64,000 nt of DNA from Dialister histaminiformans (GCF_900103425.1 NZ_FMXA01000003.1:62001-126000), one strand, 5' to 3'. Counted from the first letter of the stretch, positions 25,083-34,515 are shown. The notes: generated by a model not told the origin, from the letters alone. Numbers and translations: made by a program.

Positions 25083-25779
25083 GATTTATTCCCTCCCTGA
25101 AATGCCAGAACGCACGTGTTTCACCGCACATCATCCACCGAACCGCAATCCAGAGAATGACCAGCGGATTAATAAATCCTCCACATCGCCCTTCCAGCGT
25201 ATTTACCTTTTCTGTAAAATCATATTCTATATACCGTGTTTCCCGGTACATCACCGCATCAGCAACGCCTGCGATAATCCCCGTCTGCATAGGATCTCCG
25301 GTACCAAACCGTCCGGTTATATAAAAATATCCGGGCCAACTGTGAGCCAGAATCCGTTTCACATCCTGGAATGTGCGGCGCATAAATCCATGAGTCCAGG
25401 CAAATTCTATCTGCTGCCAGACAGAAGGCCCGTTATCCCCGTCTGGAGGCATATCCTCCGAAACGTCCGGTTTCATCTCTTCCATTATCTCTGTTTCCGC
25501 CGACGGATTCTCCACTGTCTCTTCCGGAGACGGCGATGATTCCGTCACTACATCATCCATTTTGCTCTTTTCCACTTCAGGCGGAGGAGCCATTTCTTCC
25601 TGCGCCTCTTCAGATTCACCGGAAAAATCAAATTCCCTGCGCAGCGGCACGCACAAAAACAGACGTACCGTCACGGCAAGTTTCCTGTCATTCAGCCGGA
25701 CCGTATACAGAATGGGACACAGAAGTACAAACAGCAGAACCGCCCCGATGCCCTTAAGACCCATCATCAGCATACTCAT
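25075..25779 (-). CDS. DUF2953-like (YtfI-type) membrane protein
   Basis: 234 aa. An N-terminal membrane helix (GLKGIGAVLLFVLLCPILY) is followed by VRLNDRKLAVTVRLF, a long acidic Glu/Pro linker (residues 55-115) and a C-terminal region with GTGDPMQTGIIAGVADAVM. It is assigned to the YtfI/DUF2953 type mainly because of this layout and its place directly before ytfJ. It overlaps the WYL gene by ATGA. Function unknown. Confidence 0.75.
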   Translation of the reverse strand: MSMLMMGLKGIGAVLLFVLLCPILYTVRLNDRKLAVTVRLFLCVPLRREFDFSGESEEAQEEMAPPPEVEKSKMDDVVTESSPSPEETVENPSAETEIMEEMKPDVSEDMPPDGDNGPSVWQQIEFAWTHGFMRRTFQDVKRILAHSWPGYFYITGRFGTGDPMQTGIIAGVADAVMYRETRYIEYDFTEKVNTLEGRCGGFINPLVILWIAVRWMMCGETRAFWHFREGINHG

Positions 25780-26831
25780 CGTTGATACATCCTCTGCAAA
25801 GAGGACAGCTTATCCCGTATGCGCTTAACCAGTGACTCCGGCGCGGTTACCCGGACATGCGGCGCATGGCATAATGCCCAGCATTCCACATAATCCGCCG
25901 GCGCGTTTACCTCCACTTCCACTTCCGTAGGCAGGGCTGAACAGATTGTCACCCCTTTACCAAACTGCTCCAGCAGTTCGGTAATCAGTGTATTGTCTAC
26001 CCTGAACCGGCACACTTCCGCGGTGTGGACTTTTGATGGGGCAACCGGTTTCACATACTTCATCATCCGGTACTTTTCCGCATCAGGGACCGATTTCATG
26101 GGAACCGCCGGCTGGTCCGTAATGATGATTCCTTCCATCAGTTCTATGCGCAGCACTTCCGCTTCTTTATGCCCTTCCACAAAACACAGCAGGCTGTACC
26201 GTTCATCGCCGGAAAAGATAATATACGGACTGGCGGTATACTGAATGATTTTCCCGTCCTTATCCGTATTGGCATGAGGTTTTAAATCCACCTCATAATG
26301 CATGTACTGAAACTGTATTTTCTTTTTCCCTTTTATGGCTTCTGTAAGTACCGACAGTATATCCTTCATATCGTTGCGCCGTATGGCCGGATCGCCGAAG
26401 GGCAGGTTACGGATACAGGTACGGTCATCACTGAACTGGGAACTGCCAATCCGCTTAACCTTTTCGGCCAGGTTTTTCACCATACTCTGCTTCATATGGG
26501 AAAAGTACAGTGTGTCCAGAAGCAGGGTCTCTTCTTCTTCGCTGAGCAGATGGTTCCACTGCCAGTCCAGAGTGAGCGCGTTATTGCGTCCCTTTACCTC
26601 CCGGGAAACTTCTCTGGAGGTAATAGGAAATCCTGCATCCTTCAGTTTCTCCAGATCTCTTTTTACAGATTTCCGGTTAATAGCCTGTCCGTACTTACTA
26701 TCCAGAAGCTCTATAATCTGCTTCTGCGAAAGAGGATGCTTTTCATCCGAAAATTCCTTCAGTATCCTCAGAATATAAAGGATGGATATCTTCTTTCCCT
26801 TTTCCTCTTTTGCACTTTTCATAAGAATCAC
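25776..26831 (-). CDS. WYL-domain transcriptional regulator
   Basis: 351 aa. N-terminal winged HTH (residues 10-85: ILYILRILKEFSDEKHPLSQ with KRDLEKLKDAGFPI), a middle linker, then a WYL/Sm-fold domain (AIKGKKKIQFQYMHY, ASPYIIFSGDERYSLLCFVE). WYL regulators often respond to single-stranded nucleic acid or nucleotides and control DNA damage or defence genes; no defence locus is adjacent here. Coupled by ATGA overlaps at both ends, so it is co-translated with the PAP2 and YtfI-type proteins. Confidence 0.88.
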   Translation of the reverse strand: MILMKSAKEEKGKKISILYILRILKEFSDEKHPLSQKQIIELLDSKYGQAINRKSVKRDLEKLKDAGFPITSREVSREVKGRNNALTLDWQWNHLLSEEEETLLLDTLYFSHMKQSMVKNLAEKVKRIGSSQFSDDRTCIRNLPFGDPAIRRNDMKDILSVLTEAIKGKKKIQFQYMHYEVDLKPHANTDKDGKIIQYTASPYIIFSGDERYSLLCFVEGHKEAEVLRIELMEGIIITDQPAVPMKSVPDAEKYRMMKYVKPVAPSKVHTAEVCRFRVDNTLITELLEQFGKGVTICSALPTEVEVEVNAPADYVECWALCHAPHVRVTAPESLVKRIRDKLSSLQRMYQR

Positions 26832-27424
26832 CGCGCTTTTCTGATTATGGCAACGATTTTATCCAGCAGCAGAGAAATCCATACGGTAACATGCGCAATC
26901 CCTCTTGCCACAAAACTACGGTTTACCGCCGCGTTCACCAATCCTGCAATACCGATTCCCCCAAGAAGATCCGTCGGGTAATGGAGTCCTGCAAACATAC
27001 GTGAAAACGCAAGCAGTGAAGCCATAACCGCCATGATATGCCTTCCCGGCATCTTATCCCGGTACAACTGCATGACAATAACAAAACTGTTCATTGTATG
27101 GTTACTGGGAAAGGAGGCATTAGCCTTATGTCCTGTAAAATTCCAGATTTTCCAGTCTCTTACAAAGGGCCGCTTTCTGCTCCAGATTTTTCCAATCAGC
27201 ATGGATACACAGGAAGCCAGTCCCACAGAAAAAAGCGCCATCATCGCACTTCTTCTGCGCCGGCTTTTATCCCATGCCTTCCCCGGACCAAACCACATCC
27301 ACAATCCATAAAGCACAAAAGTCAGATGTCCCGTCCGGGTGAATGCATCCAGCGCCAGATCCATAGTCCGGTGCTTGCCTGCCACGCCATTAATAGCCCT
27401 GACCACCTTTAAATCAGCATTCAT
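26828..27424 (-). CDS. PAP2-family membrane phosphatase
   Basis: 198 aa, about five membrane helices. Phosphatase motifs in order: KIWSRKRPF, ASFPSNHTMNSF and SRMFAGLHYPTDLLGG, complete with the catalytic His pair. Such enzymes dephosphorylate undecaprenyl diphosphate, phosphatidylglycerol phosphate or other lipid phosphates; the sequence does not decide which. First gene of the PAP2-WYL-ytfI-ytfJ run. A perfect 12-bp palindrome ATAGCTAGCTAT lies 37 bp before the start. Confidence 0.88.
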   Translation of the reverse strand: MNADLKVVRAINGVAGKHRTMDLALDAFTRTGHLTFVLYGLWMWFGPGKAWDKSRRRRSAMMALFSVGLASCVSMLIGKIWSRKRPFVRDWKIWNFTGHKANASFPSNHTMNSFVIVMQLYRDKMPGRHIMAVMASLLAFSRMFAGLHYPTDLLGGIGIAGLVNAAVNRSFVARGIAHVTVWISLLLDKIVAIIRKAR

Positions 27425-27586
27425 ATGGCCTGTCGCCCCCTATCTGTCATTTCCGTTAACATAGCTAGCTATAGTCAAGATAATTTTAGCATACATAAAA
27501 ACACCCCTGCAAGGAAACTACCTCCAGAAGAGCAGGTCCTGGCGCCTGATATTTTCCTTTCCTGCATTTTCTTCCATACCGAAGAA

Positions 27587-27627
27587 ACAAAAGAGGCAGA
27601 AAGCCTTTCGGCCTTCCTGCCTCTTTT
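27587..27627 (-). terminator. Terminator after purL and the small membrane protein
   Basis: 11-bp stem AAAAGAGGCAG/CTGCCTCTTTT with an inner AAGCC/GGCTT-type extension, 10 bp after the stop at 27637. Confidence 0.88.
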
Positions 27628-27636
27628 CAATTCCTG

Positions 27637-27855
27637 TTATGGCTGTTTATCCTGTTCTTTTCCTTCTTCCTTACGCTGCTCTTCCTCCCTGGCCTTTTTC
27701 AGCTTTCCGGTAAAATCCAGAACGGACATAACCAGAGCCAGCAGCGAACAAATTAACAGAAATATATTAATCCCGGTCCACCCATCTACCCAGCCAATCT
27801 GGTAAATAGCATAACCTGCAACAACAACCAACAGAAAATCTTTCATCTTAAGCAT
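27637..27855 (-). CDS. Small two-helix membrane protein
   Basis: 72 aa: two membrane helices (about residues 5-23 and 29-48) and a charged, lysine/glutamate-rich tail. GGAG 8 nt before the ATG supports it. No known domain. It follows purL by 44 bp and precedes the terminator, so it is probably read from the purL transcript. Function unknown. Confidence 0.6.
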   Translation of the reverse strand: MLKMKDFLLVVVAGYAIYQIGWVDGWTGINIFLLICSLLALVMSVLDFTGKLKKAREEEQRKEEGKEQDKQP

Positions 27856-27899
27856 ATCTGTTCTCCATCCGGCAGAAAGCCGGGCGCTTCTGCCTTATT

Positions 27900-30800
27900 C
27901 TACTTACCGGTAAAATATCTTACCCCTGCAGCAAAGAGCGGCTGATATTTTTCTCCGGAAATATTTTTGGCTATATTGTCTCCCCGGCGTTCCGAATGAC
28001 CCATCTTGCCCAGCACTCTGCCATCCGGACTGGTAATGCCTTCCACAGCCCAGACGGATTCATTAGGATTAAATGTGCTGTCATAGGATGCATGACCGAG
28101 TTCATCCGTATACTGAGTAGCTATCTGTCCATTAGCCGCCCATGCTCTGATCTGTTCAGGAGAGGCAATAAACCGGCCTTCCCCATGGCTGATGGCAATG
28201 CTATGCAGGTCTCCCGGCTTAGTCAGTGCCAGCCACGGCGATTTAACGGATACCACTTTGGTTGTCACATAGCGGGACAGATGTCTGCCAATCGTATTGA
28301 ATGTCAGCGTCGGAGCGTCTCCGGTCAGCGGCTTGAATTCGCCGTACGGAACCAGTCCCAGCTTAATCAGAGCCTGGAATCCATTGCATATACCAAGTAC
28401 GAGACCATCTCTTCTATGCAGCAGCGCTTCCATCGCTTCTTCCAGCTTGCGGTTTCTGAACAGTGCGGCGATAAACTTGCCGGATCCATCCGGTTCATCA
28501 CCAGCTGAGAATCCCCCTGGAATCATAACGATCTGCGCTTCATTAATGCGTCTTACCATTTCATCCACTGATTCCGCCAGTTCGGCCTGATCTCTGTTGC
28601 GTACGATGAAGATATCGGTGTCGGCACCGGCTCTTTCAAAAGCACGGGCGCTGTCCACTTCGCAGTTATTACCCGGAACTACCGGAATGAACACCTTCGG
28701 TCTTGCTGCCTGCACTCTGGCAAAGCTTCTTACCGCCGGTGTAAAGTATGGGATTTCCGGAATTTCACGGGTGCTGCTTTCCGCCTGAATCGGGAATATA
28801 TCATTCAGCGGTGCTTCATACGCTTTCAGCAGTTCATCCAGAGAAACGGTTTCCCCAAAGAGCTTCATATCTTCTCCGCCGGTTACGCCAATAATGCGTA
28901 CACATGGCTGCTTAGCCCATTCCTGTGCCGATGCTTCATCGGTTTCTACCAGAATGGCTCCATAGAAATTACCAAAATATCTGCTCTTCGGAATCGCCTC
29001 ATTGAATACGGCGCCGATACGGTTGCCGAACGCAGCTTCTGCCGCCGCAACGGCCAGACCGCCATGTCCTACCGCCTTCATGGAACGTACATGCCCGGCC
29101 TGTACTTCTCTGTACAGGAAATCAGCATGTGCCTTGAATATATCCATATCCGGCATATCATTGGCATCCTTAGGCTGTCCAAACAGTACCAGGGTGCTTC
29201 CGCTTTCTTTCCATTCCTGACTTACTGCTTCGGAGGCCTTCCCAGGCGCAATGGCAAAGGAAACCAGTGTGGGTGGAACATGAAGATTTTCAAATGTACC
29301 ACTCATGGAGTCCTTGCCGCCGATAGCTCCCAGTCCGAGGACCTTCTGCATGTAATAAGCGCCGAGGAGGGCAGCTGCCGGTTTACCCCAGCTGGATGCA
29401 TCGGTCAGTTTTTCGAAATATTCCTGCAGTGTCAGATAAGCCTTTCTCCAGTCAGCCCCCATGGACACCAGACGAGTTACGGACAGAAGTACCGCATACG
29501 CCGCGCCATGGAACGGACTCCATACAGCCAGGTCCGGATCATATCCATGTGCCATGAAGCTTGCTGTATCGGTTTCCCCATGACGAAGCGGAATCTTAGC
29601 CACCATGCCGTCTGCCGGGGTCTTCTGATATTTGCCGCCAAACGGCATCAGTACGGTACCCGCGCCGATGGTGCTGTCAAAACGTTCGGCCAGCCCCTGT
29701 TCTGAAGCATTATTCAATTCTCCCATACGGGAAACCCAGAGGTCATGTACAGATTCAACCGGATCTTCATGGAAATATCCATGGGCATCCGGTGCTGTGA
29801 TATGTGCTGTCCGTGTCTGTCTTGCCCCATTGGTATTCAGGAATTCACGGCTGATATCCACTATGGTCTGGCCTCTCCACTTCATAACCAGACGCGGATT
29901 TTCAGTTACTCTGGCAATGATGGTTGCTTCCAGATTTTCTTCTGCCGCATAAGCGATGAAACGGTCCGCATCTTCTGCGCGTACTACCACCGCCATACGT
30001 TCCTGGGATTCAGAAATTGCAAGTTCAGTACCACCCAGACCTTCATATTTCTTAGGTACGCGGTCCAAATTGATATCTACCCCGTCGGTCAGTTCGCCTA
30101 CAGCGACAGAGACACCACCGGCGCCAAAATCATTAGACCGCTTGATCAGACGGGTTACTTCTCCGCGTCGGAACAGGCACTGAATCTTTCTTTCCGTAAT
30201 CGGATTACCCTTCTGTACTTCAGCTCCGCAGGTTTCGATAGAGTCCACATCCAGTTCCTTGGAAGAGCCGGTAGCACCGCCCATACCATCACGACCTGTA
30301 CGTCCGCCAACCAGGATGACCACATCCCCCGGTGCCGGCCGTTCACGTACCACATGGCTGGCCGGAGCCGCTGCCACAACGGCACCGATTTCCATGCGCT
30401 TGGCAACAAAGCCTGGATGATAGTATTCTCTTACTTCCCCGGTAGCCAGACCAATCTGGTTGCCATAGGAGCTGTATCCTGCAGCTGCTTCCGTTGTAAT
30501 CTTCTTCTGCGGAAGCTTGCCTTCCAGCGTTTCAGACAACGGAGTTCTTGGATCCCCGGATCCGGTTACGCGCATAGCCTGATATACATAGGCACGTCCG
30601 GAGAGCGGATCACGGATACATCCGCCAAGGCAGGTAGCGGCCCCGCCAAACGGTTCAATTTCCGTTGGATGATTGTGTGTTTCATTCTTAAACAGAAGAA
30701 GCCAGTCTTCATCCCCATGGTCGGTATCCACAGTAATCTTAATGGTGCATGCATTGATTTCTTCGGACTCATCCATTCCGGTGAGTTTTCCCTCACGGCG

Positions 30801-31646
30801 AAGGGCTTTAACCGCTGCCGTAGCCATATCCATCAGGGTAACTGGACGTTCGGTGTTCTCCCCATAGAGTCTGATTCGGGTGGTTTCGTAATCTTTCAGC
30901 GCATTCCGCACCGGTTCTGTAAATTTTCCTTCTTCACAGGTAATATCTTCCAGTGCTGTGGAAAAGGTGGTATGGCGGCAATGATCCGACCAGTACGTAT
31001 CAAGCACCCGGATTTCCGTTTCGGTAGGATCTCTTTTTTCCACGTCCCGGAAATAATCCCGCACCATAACCATATCGGCATGACTCATCGCCAGTCCCAT
31101 GCGGGCGATAACTTCGTCAAGCCCCTGGTCATCCATACCGGTAACTCCGGTAATGACCGGAACATCGCCCGGTTCTTCTATCGGAAGATCGAGGGTCTGT
31201 GCCGGCGCCGTGGAAGCTTCTCTGGATTCCACCGGATTGACCAGGAATTTCAGGACTCTGGCCCTGTCTTCGTCTTCAAAATGCCCGGTAAGTACATAAT
31301 GCAGTGCGCAGCGCACGCGGATGCCATCCTTCCCTGTGAGAATGGCCAGGCACTGTTCTGCTGAATCTGCCCTCTGATCATACTGACCTGGTAAAAATTC
31401 TACGGCCAGAACCATATCGCCGTCCGGCATGCTGTCGGTCAGCGCATCGACCGGCGGTTCTGAAAACACGGTAACTTTTGCCTGTTCATAATCAGCATCA
31501 TTGATACCTTCTACATCGTATCGATGATAAATGGCCACTCCTTCAATGCGATTCCCAAGAACTTCTCTGAGCGCATTGCACAGGCGTGTTTCTGCCTGTC
31601 TGAATCCTTCTTTTTTCCTTACATAAAGACGTCTGATTGATGCCAA
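27900..31646 (-). CDS. purL: Phosphoribosylformylglycinamidine synthase, fused large form
   Basis: 1248 aa, the single-chain form (synthetase plus glutaminase) seen in Proteobacteria and many Clostridia. It converts FGAR and glutamine to FGAM in purine synthesis. Visible parts: linker/ATP region DTYWSDHCRHTTFST, FKNETHNHPTEIEPFGGAAT, ASYDSTFNP, and the C-terminal glutaminase with nucleophile Cys in LGICNGFQALIKLG and His-Glu in ISHGEGRF. The frame reaches a GTG at 31655 that sits inside the Shine-Dalgarno; TTG at 31646, 8 nt after AGGAG, is the better start. No other pur gene is beside it. Confidence 0.95.
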   Translation of the reverse strand: MASIRRLYVRKKEGFRQAETRLCNALREVLGNRIEGVAIYHRYDVEGINDADYEQAKVTVFSEPPVDALTDSMPDGDMVLAVEFLPGQYDQRADSAEQCLAILTGKDGIRVRCALHYVLTGHFEDEDRARVLKFLVNPVESREASTAPAQTLDLPIEEPGDVPVITGVTGMDDQGLDEVIARMGLAMSHADMVMVRDYFRDVEKRDPTETEIRVLDTYWSDHCRHTTFSTALEDITCEEGKFTEPVRNALKDYETTRIRLYGENTERPVTLMDMATAAVKALRREGKLTGMDESEEINACTIKITVDTDHGDEDWLLLFKNETHNHPTEIEPFGGAATCLGGCIRDPLSGRAYVYQAMRVTGSGDPRTPLSETLEGKLPQKKITTEAAAGYSSYGNQIGLATGEVREYYHPGFVAKRMEIGAVVAAAPASHVVRERPAPGDVVILVGGRTGRDGMGGATGSSKELDVDSIETCGAEVQKGNPITERKIQCLFRRGEVTRLIKRSNDFGAGGVSVAVGELTDGVDINLDRVPKKYEGLGGTELAISESQERMAVVVRAEDADRFIAYAAEENLEATIIARVTENPRLVMKWRGQTIVDISREFLNTNGARQTRTAHITAPDAHGYFHEDPVESVHDLWVSRMGELNNASEQGLAERFDSTIGAGTVLMPFGGKYQKTPADGMVAKIPLRHGETDTASFMAHGYDPDLAVWSPFHGAAYAVLLSVTRLVSMGADWRKAYLTLQEYFEKLTDASSWGKPAAALLGAYYMQKVLGLGAIGGKDSMSGTFENLHVPPTLVSFAIAPGKASEAVSQEWKESGSTLVLFGQPKDANDMPDMDIFKAHADFLYREVQAGHVRSMKAVGHGGLAVAAAEAAFGNRIGAVFNEAIPKSRYFGNFYGAILVETDEASAQEWAKQPCVRIIGVTGGEDMKLFGETVSLDELLKAYEAPLNDIFPIQAESSTREIPEIPYFTPAVRSFARVQAARPKVFIPVVPGNNCEVDSARAFERAGADTDIFIVRNRDQAELAESVDEMVRRINEAQIVMIPGGFSAGDEPDGSGKFIAALFRNRKLEEAMEALLHRRDGLVLGICNGFQALIKLGLVPYGEFKPLTGDAPTLTFNTIGRHLSRYVTTKVVSVKSPWLALTKPGDLHSIAISHGEGRFIASPEQIRAWAANGQIATQYTDELGHASYDSTFNPNESVWAVEGITSPDGRVLGKMGHSERRGDNIAKNISGEKYQPLFAAGVRYFTGK

Positions 31647-31724
31647 ATTGAACACTCCTTTCGCTTATATGCGAAGAAAGACTTAAAGAGAATACGAAAA
31701 CACACCAGATTAGTAAATTCTGAC

Positions 31725-31756
31725 AATTTTATATTAACACAATTTTATATTAACAC
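31725..31756. repeat. Tandem 16-bp repeat upstream of purL
   Basis: AATTTTATATTAACAC occurs twice head to tail. Read on the minus strand it repeats a TTAATATAAAATT box, which may give overlapping -35/-10-like elements in front of purL. Confidence 0.7.
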
Positions 31757-31761
31757 ATATT

Positions 31762-31809
31762 AAAAAAGAATATCCATGAAAAAGCACGGCTCCCGGCTAT
31801 TCTTTTTTT
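31762..31809 (-). terminator. Terminator of the exported-protein pair A/B
   Basis: Stem AAAAAAGAATA / TATTCTTTTTT with a long loop, downstream of the stop at 31839. Confidence 0.65.
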
Positions 31810-31838
31810 ACCAGACTTTCCCGTATGGCCAGCGCCCT

Positions 31839-32531
31839 CTACAGACTGCCCAGCCTCTTTGTATACATGGCTTTGGCCGCATCATCAATGGCAAAAACCA
31901 GTGGCTGCTTTCCTTCATCCGGGGTCAGCAGCATAAGCATATCAATATCATTCCCGTTTCGCATAAAATACATACGGCTGTACATAGGATAAATCAGACC
32001 ATCGGAATCAAAAATAATCTTTCCGCCTGCCGTATACAGCAAACTCTGCAGTGTCACCTTTCTCAGCGGCTCCATTTCAGTAAAATGTATTTTCAAATTA
32101 GCCCGGCCTTCCGTACCAATAACCCGTTCTGCCCAGGACCCCATGGTTTTCCGTATTTCACGCATAAGGGGAGAATCTTCATTCAGAATCTGTTTGTTCA
32201 TATATAAAAGGCCTGTCCATTCACTGCTGCTCAAATTCAATTTGAAATATGGCAGAAGATAAGCGGATACCTGCGACGGAAGGGTGCCGGCAATAAGATA
32301 GCCGGAAGAAAAGTTCTCTGTCTTCGGATCAACAAATGATACCTGTCCCATGTGATACTTCATAGGCTGCCCTAAAAACTGAATGGAATAATCACTGGCT
32401 ATGTCCGTATAGGAAAACTCCTTCGGAAGTGCAGATGACATATCTTCCTTAAAACTTTCCGCCTGAACAGAAGATATGGAAAGGCATACTGCACCCAGCA
32501 GAATCAGTAATCTTTTTTTCCACGCATTCAT
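31839..32531 (-). CDS. Exported protein A of a tandem four-member family
   Basis: 230 aa. Sec signal (KKRLLILLGAVCLSISSVQA). No known domain. It has a beta-rich look with a SGYLIAGTLPSQ strand near residue 76 and SDGLIYPMYSRMYF at residues 176-189. The G-[LI]-x-x-P motif 52 residues from the end is shared with the exported proteins at 32528, 34514 and 35275, though overall identity is very low. Its start overlaps the previous gene by ATGA. Probably periplasmic or surface-exposed; function unknown. Confidence 0.65.
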   Translation of the reverse strand: MNAWKKRLLILLGAVCLSISSVQAESFKEDMSSALPKEFSYTDIASDYSIQFLGQPMKYHMGQVSFVDPKTENFSSGYLIAGTLPSQVSAYLLPYFKLNLSSSEWTGLLYMNKQILNEDSPLMREIRKTMGSWAERVIGTEGRANLKIHFTEMEPLRKVTLQSLLYTAGGKIIFDSDGLIYPMYSRMYFMRNGNDIDMLMLLTPDEGKQPLVFAIDDAAKAMYTKRLGSL

Positions 32532-33319
32532 ACCCCGTCCCCCCTCTTAAGCTGGTAAAGTGAAGCCAGCCACGGCTCATCCAGTTCTGCTCCTGCCATA
32601 TGGCTTCCTTCCAGATAAATCAGAAAGTACTGATCACCTTCTCTGAAAAAAGCAGAATAAATCCATACCGGGAAAGACAGTCCCCGATAATCTGTCACCA
32701 CCGCCTTTGCCTCCTGTTGCCAGCGATATGTTCCATCCGCATTCTTATAAGCATGCCAGGGTGCAAAGGACATAACCTTAATCTTCATCTTATTCCCCTT
32801 ACGCGATGCCAGAAAGCGATCGAATATACTCTGATACTCTGACAGCTGAATCTTGGGAAGGCCAAATAAGGACGTAGGGCGGTCACTGCCCTCACTGAAT
32901 GCCTTATCCCAGAATGCACGCACCCGGGAATCCGGGAACAGCTCTTTCCCATTGCCGGACACAACAAATACACCCGCCGTATACTGTCCCTGCGGTTTCT
33001 TCATCTGCAGCTGATACAGGTGGGCCCGGTTAAATGGATGTGTTCCCTTTTCAGCAAACAGATCCATTCCCGGAGGAATCGCCACTATTTCCATAAATGC
33101 AGCCTGTGAGGATTCACCAAAATCAGGACGCTGCGTGTTCTCAATAAACATTTTTTCCACCGAACTGCCTTTTCCATCCACCAGGTGCATATCATGTGGA
33201 AGCGGTATAGTTCCCAGTCCGGGTACAGACAATACATTCTGCGCCATGGCCAGCGCCGAAACAGAGATAAATCCGGCTGCCAGAATGCCTGTCCTTATTT
33301 TTTTCAGAATACGATTCAT
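32528..33319 (-). CDS. Exported protein B of a tandem four-member family
   Basis: 263 aa from the ATG at 33319 (GGAGGG upstream; the frame extends six codons further). Signal peptide ends near SALAMA. The mature start SVPGLGTIPLPHDMHLVDGK resembles the mature start of protein D (VLPQGEVLPLTDKVTVWNGQ), and YRGLSFPVWIYSAFF at residues 211-225 is its copy of the G-L-x-x-P motif. Beta-rich, no cysteines of note, no known domain. Coupled to protein A. Function unknown. Confidence 0.65.
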   Translation of the reverse strand: MNRILKKIRTGILAAGFISVSALAMAQNVLSVPGLGTIPLPHDMHLVDGKGSSVEKMFIENTQRPDFGESSQAAFMEIVAIPPGMDLFAEKGTHPFNRAHLYQLQMKKPQGQYTAGVFVVSGNGKELFPDSRVRAFWDKAFSEGSDRPTSLFGLPKIQLSEYQSIFDRFLASRKGNKMKIKVMSFAPWHAYKNADGTYRWQQEAKAVVTDYRGLSFPVWIYSAFFREGDQYFLIYLEGSHMAGAELDEPWLASLYQLKRGDGV

Positions 33320-33494
33320 AATTCCCTCCACGGTCATTACAATGCTTCCTTTATTTTAGTTTAAAAAGAGAAAGGATGCTATAGCCTTTTCCGTTTATCC
33401 TCCGCATAATGGAACCCCGGGCAAATTCCTGTGCTACAATGAAACTGATATATGCATCATAGCTCCAACTATTAATTTCCTGAGGTTTTTATCA

Positions 33495-34469
33495 ATGAAA
33501 CTACAATGGATGACCACCCTTCTCCTGACTTCCTGTATTTCCCTTGCCGGATATTGCGGCTCCGGCGCGGCGGAAATGCATTCGCCCATACCGCTCCAGC
33601 AGGAAATTCCTCCGGCCCCCGGGTACTTTAATGGACGCCTGTGGAGGCTGGACGCTTCCGCTTCTTCCCCCTTCCCTTCCCATTTCCGGACATCGGCATC
33701 CGCCTTTGATTTATCTCTGCCTCATAAGCTGCCCCTGCCTTCCCGCAAAGGACTTGACAGACTCCGTATATCCGGCAGCGCACAGCCTTCCGGTATGGCC
33801 ATCCCCGCCCTTGCGCGCCATCTGAAATATCTGGCTTCAGGCGGCCCGGTTTTCCTGATTGATCTCCGCCAGGAATCCCACGGGTTCTTTAACGGAAATG
33901 CGGTAAGCTGGTATGGCAACCGCAACTGGGCCAACCGGAATAAGACAACGGAAGCGGTCTGTCAGGACGAAAAAGAACGGATTCAATCCGCCTGTGGCAC
34001 TCAGGTCACGGTATATTCACTGAATGAAGAGAAAGAACCGGCCGATGCAGAAAAAATCACTGTACAGTCTGCCAGTACAGAGGAGGCCTTAGCCGCCCGG
34101 GCCGGGCTCCATTATGTCCGCTTTCCCATAACCGACCATACGACCCCATCCGAAGCCACCATACGTCAGTTCATTTCCTTTATGCGTAGCCTGCCGCCGG
34201 ATGCATGGGTTCATTTTCACTGTGAAGCTGGCATGGGCCGTACTACCACAATGATGATTCTGTGGGATATTTACAATAATCCGGAACTGCCGCTGGAAAC
34301 CATAGTGGAGCGACAGCACCTTATCGGAGGAGCGCAGATCAGCCTGTATCCGCAGGAAGAACGCAAAGGCCCATGGAAATTCAATGAATCCCAAAGCCGG
34401 GCCCGGATAATACATATGTTTTATGACACTATGCATTCCCAATCAGCTTCCCATGCTGACAGGGCATAA
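33495..34469 (+). CDS. Secreted cysteine phytase-like (PTP-like) inositol phosphatase
   Basis: 324 aa. Signal peptide in residues 1-25. Residues 110-310 match the protein-tyrosine-phosphatase-like myo-inositol phosphatases (Selenomonas PhyA type): LIDLRQESHGF (122-132), NAVSWYGNRNWANRN, general-acid loop PITDHTTPSE (Asp214) and P-loop HCEAGMGRTT with nucleophile Cys243 and Arg249, then RQHLIGGAQISLYP. Family members stepwise dephosphorylate phytate outside the cytoplasm. The residues 26-100 Pro/Ser-rich start is unlike a catalytic domain. Activity on phytate rather than another phosphate ester is an inference. It lies alone, plus strand, between two minus-strand pairs of exported proteins. 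Confidence 0.88.
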   Translation: MKLQWMTTLLLTSCISLAGYCGSGAAEMHSPIPLQQEIPPAPGYFNGRLWRLDASASSPFPSHFRTSASAFDLSLPHKLPLPSRKGLDRLRISGSAQPSGMAIPALARHLKYLASGGPVFLIDLRQESHGFFNGNAVSWYGNRNWANRNKTTEAVCQDEKERIQSACGTQVTVYSLNEEKEPADAEKITVQSASTEEALAARAGLHYVRFPITDHTTPSEATIRQFISFMRSLPPDAWVHFHCEAGMGRTTTMMILWDIYNNPELPLETIVERQHLIGGAQISLYPQEERKGPWKFNESQSRARIIHMFYDTMHSQSASHADRA

Positions 34470-34515
34470 AAAAACAGGGGTTGCGAAAGAAATTACTTTC
34501 GCAACCCCTGTTTTT
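34470..34515. terminator. Bidirectional terminator between the phytase-like gene and protein C
   Basis: 20-bp perfect stem AAAAACAGGGGTTGCGAAAG with loop aaatta. It overlaps the stop codon of the minus-strand gene. Confidence 0.93.

Noticed and set aside
29745-31364. Long plus-strand frame (539 codons) opposite purL
   Set aside because: Antisense to well-conserved purL with atypical composition and no RBS; shadow.
31647-31655. GTG start of PurL
   Set aside because: Its first base is the last base of the AGGAG site, so no ribosome could use it with that SD; TTG at 31646 fits.
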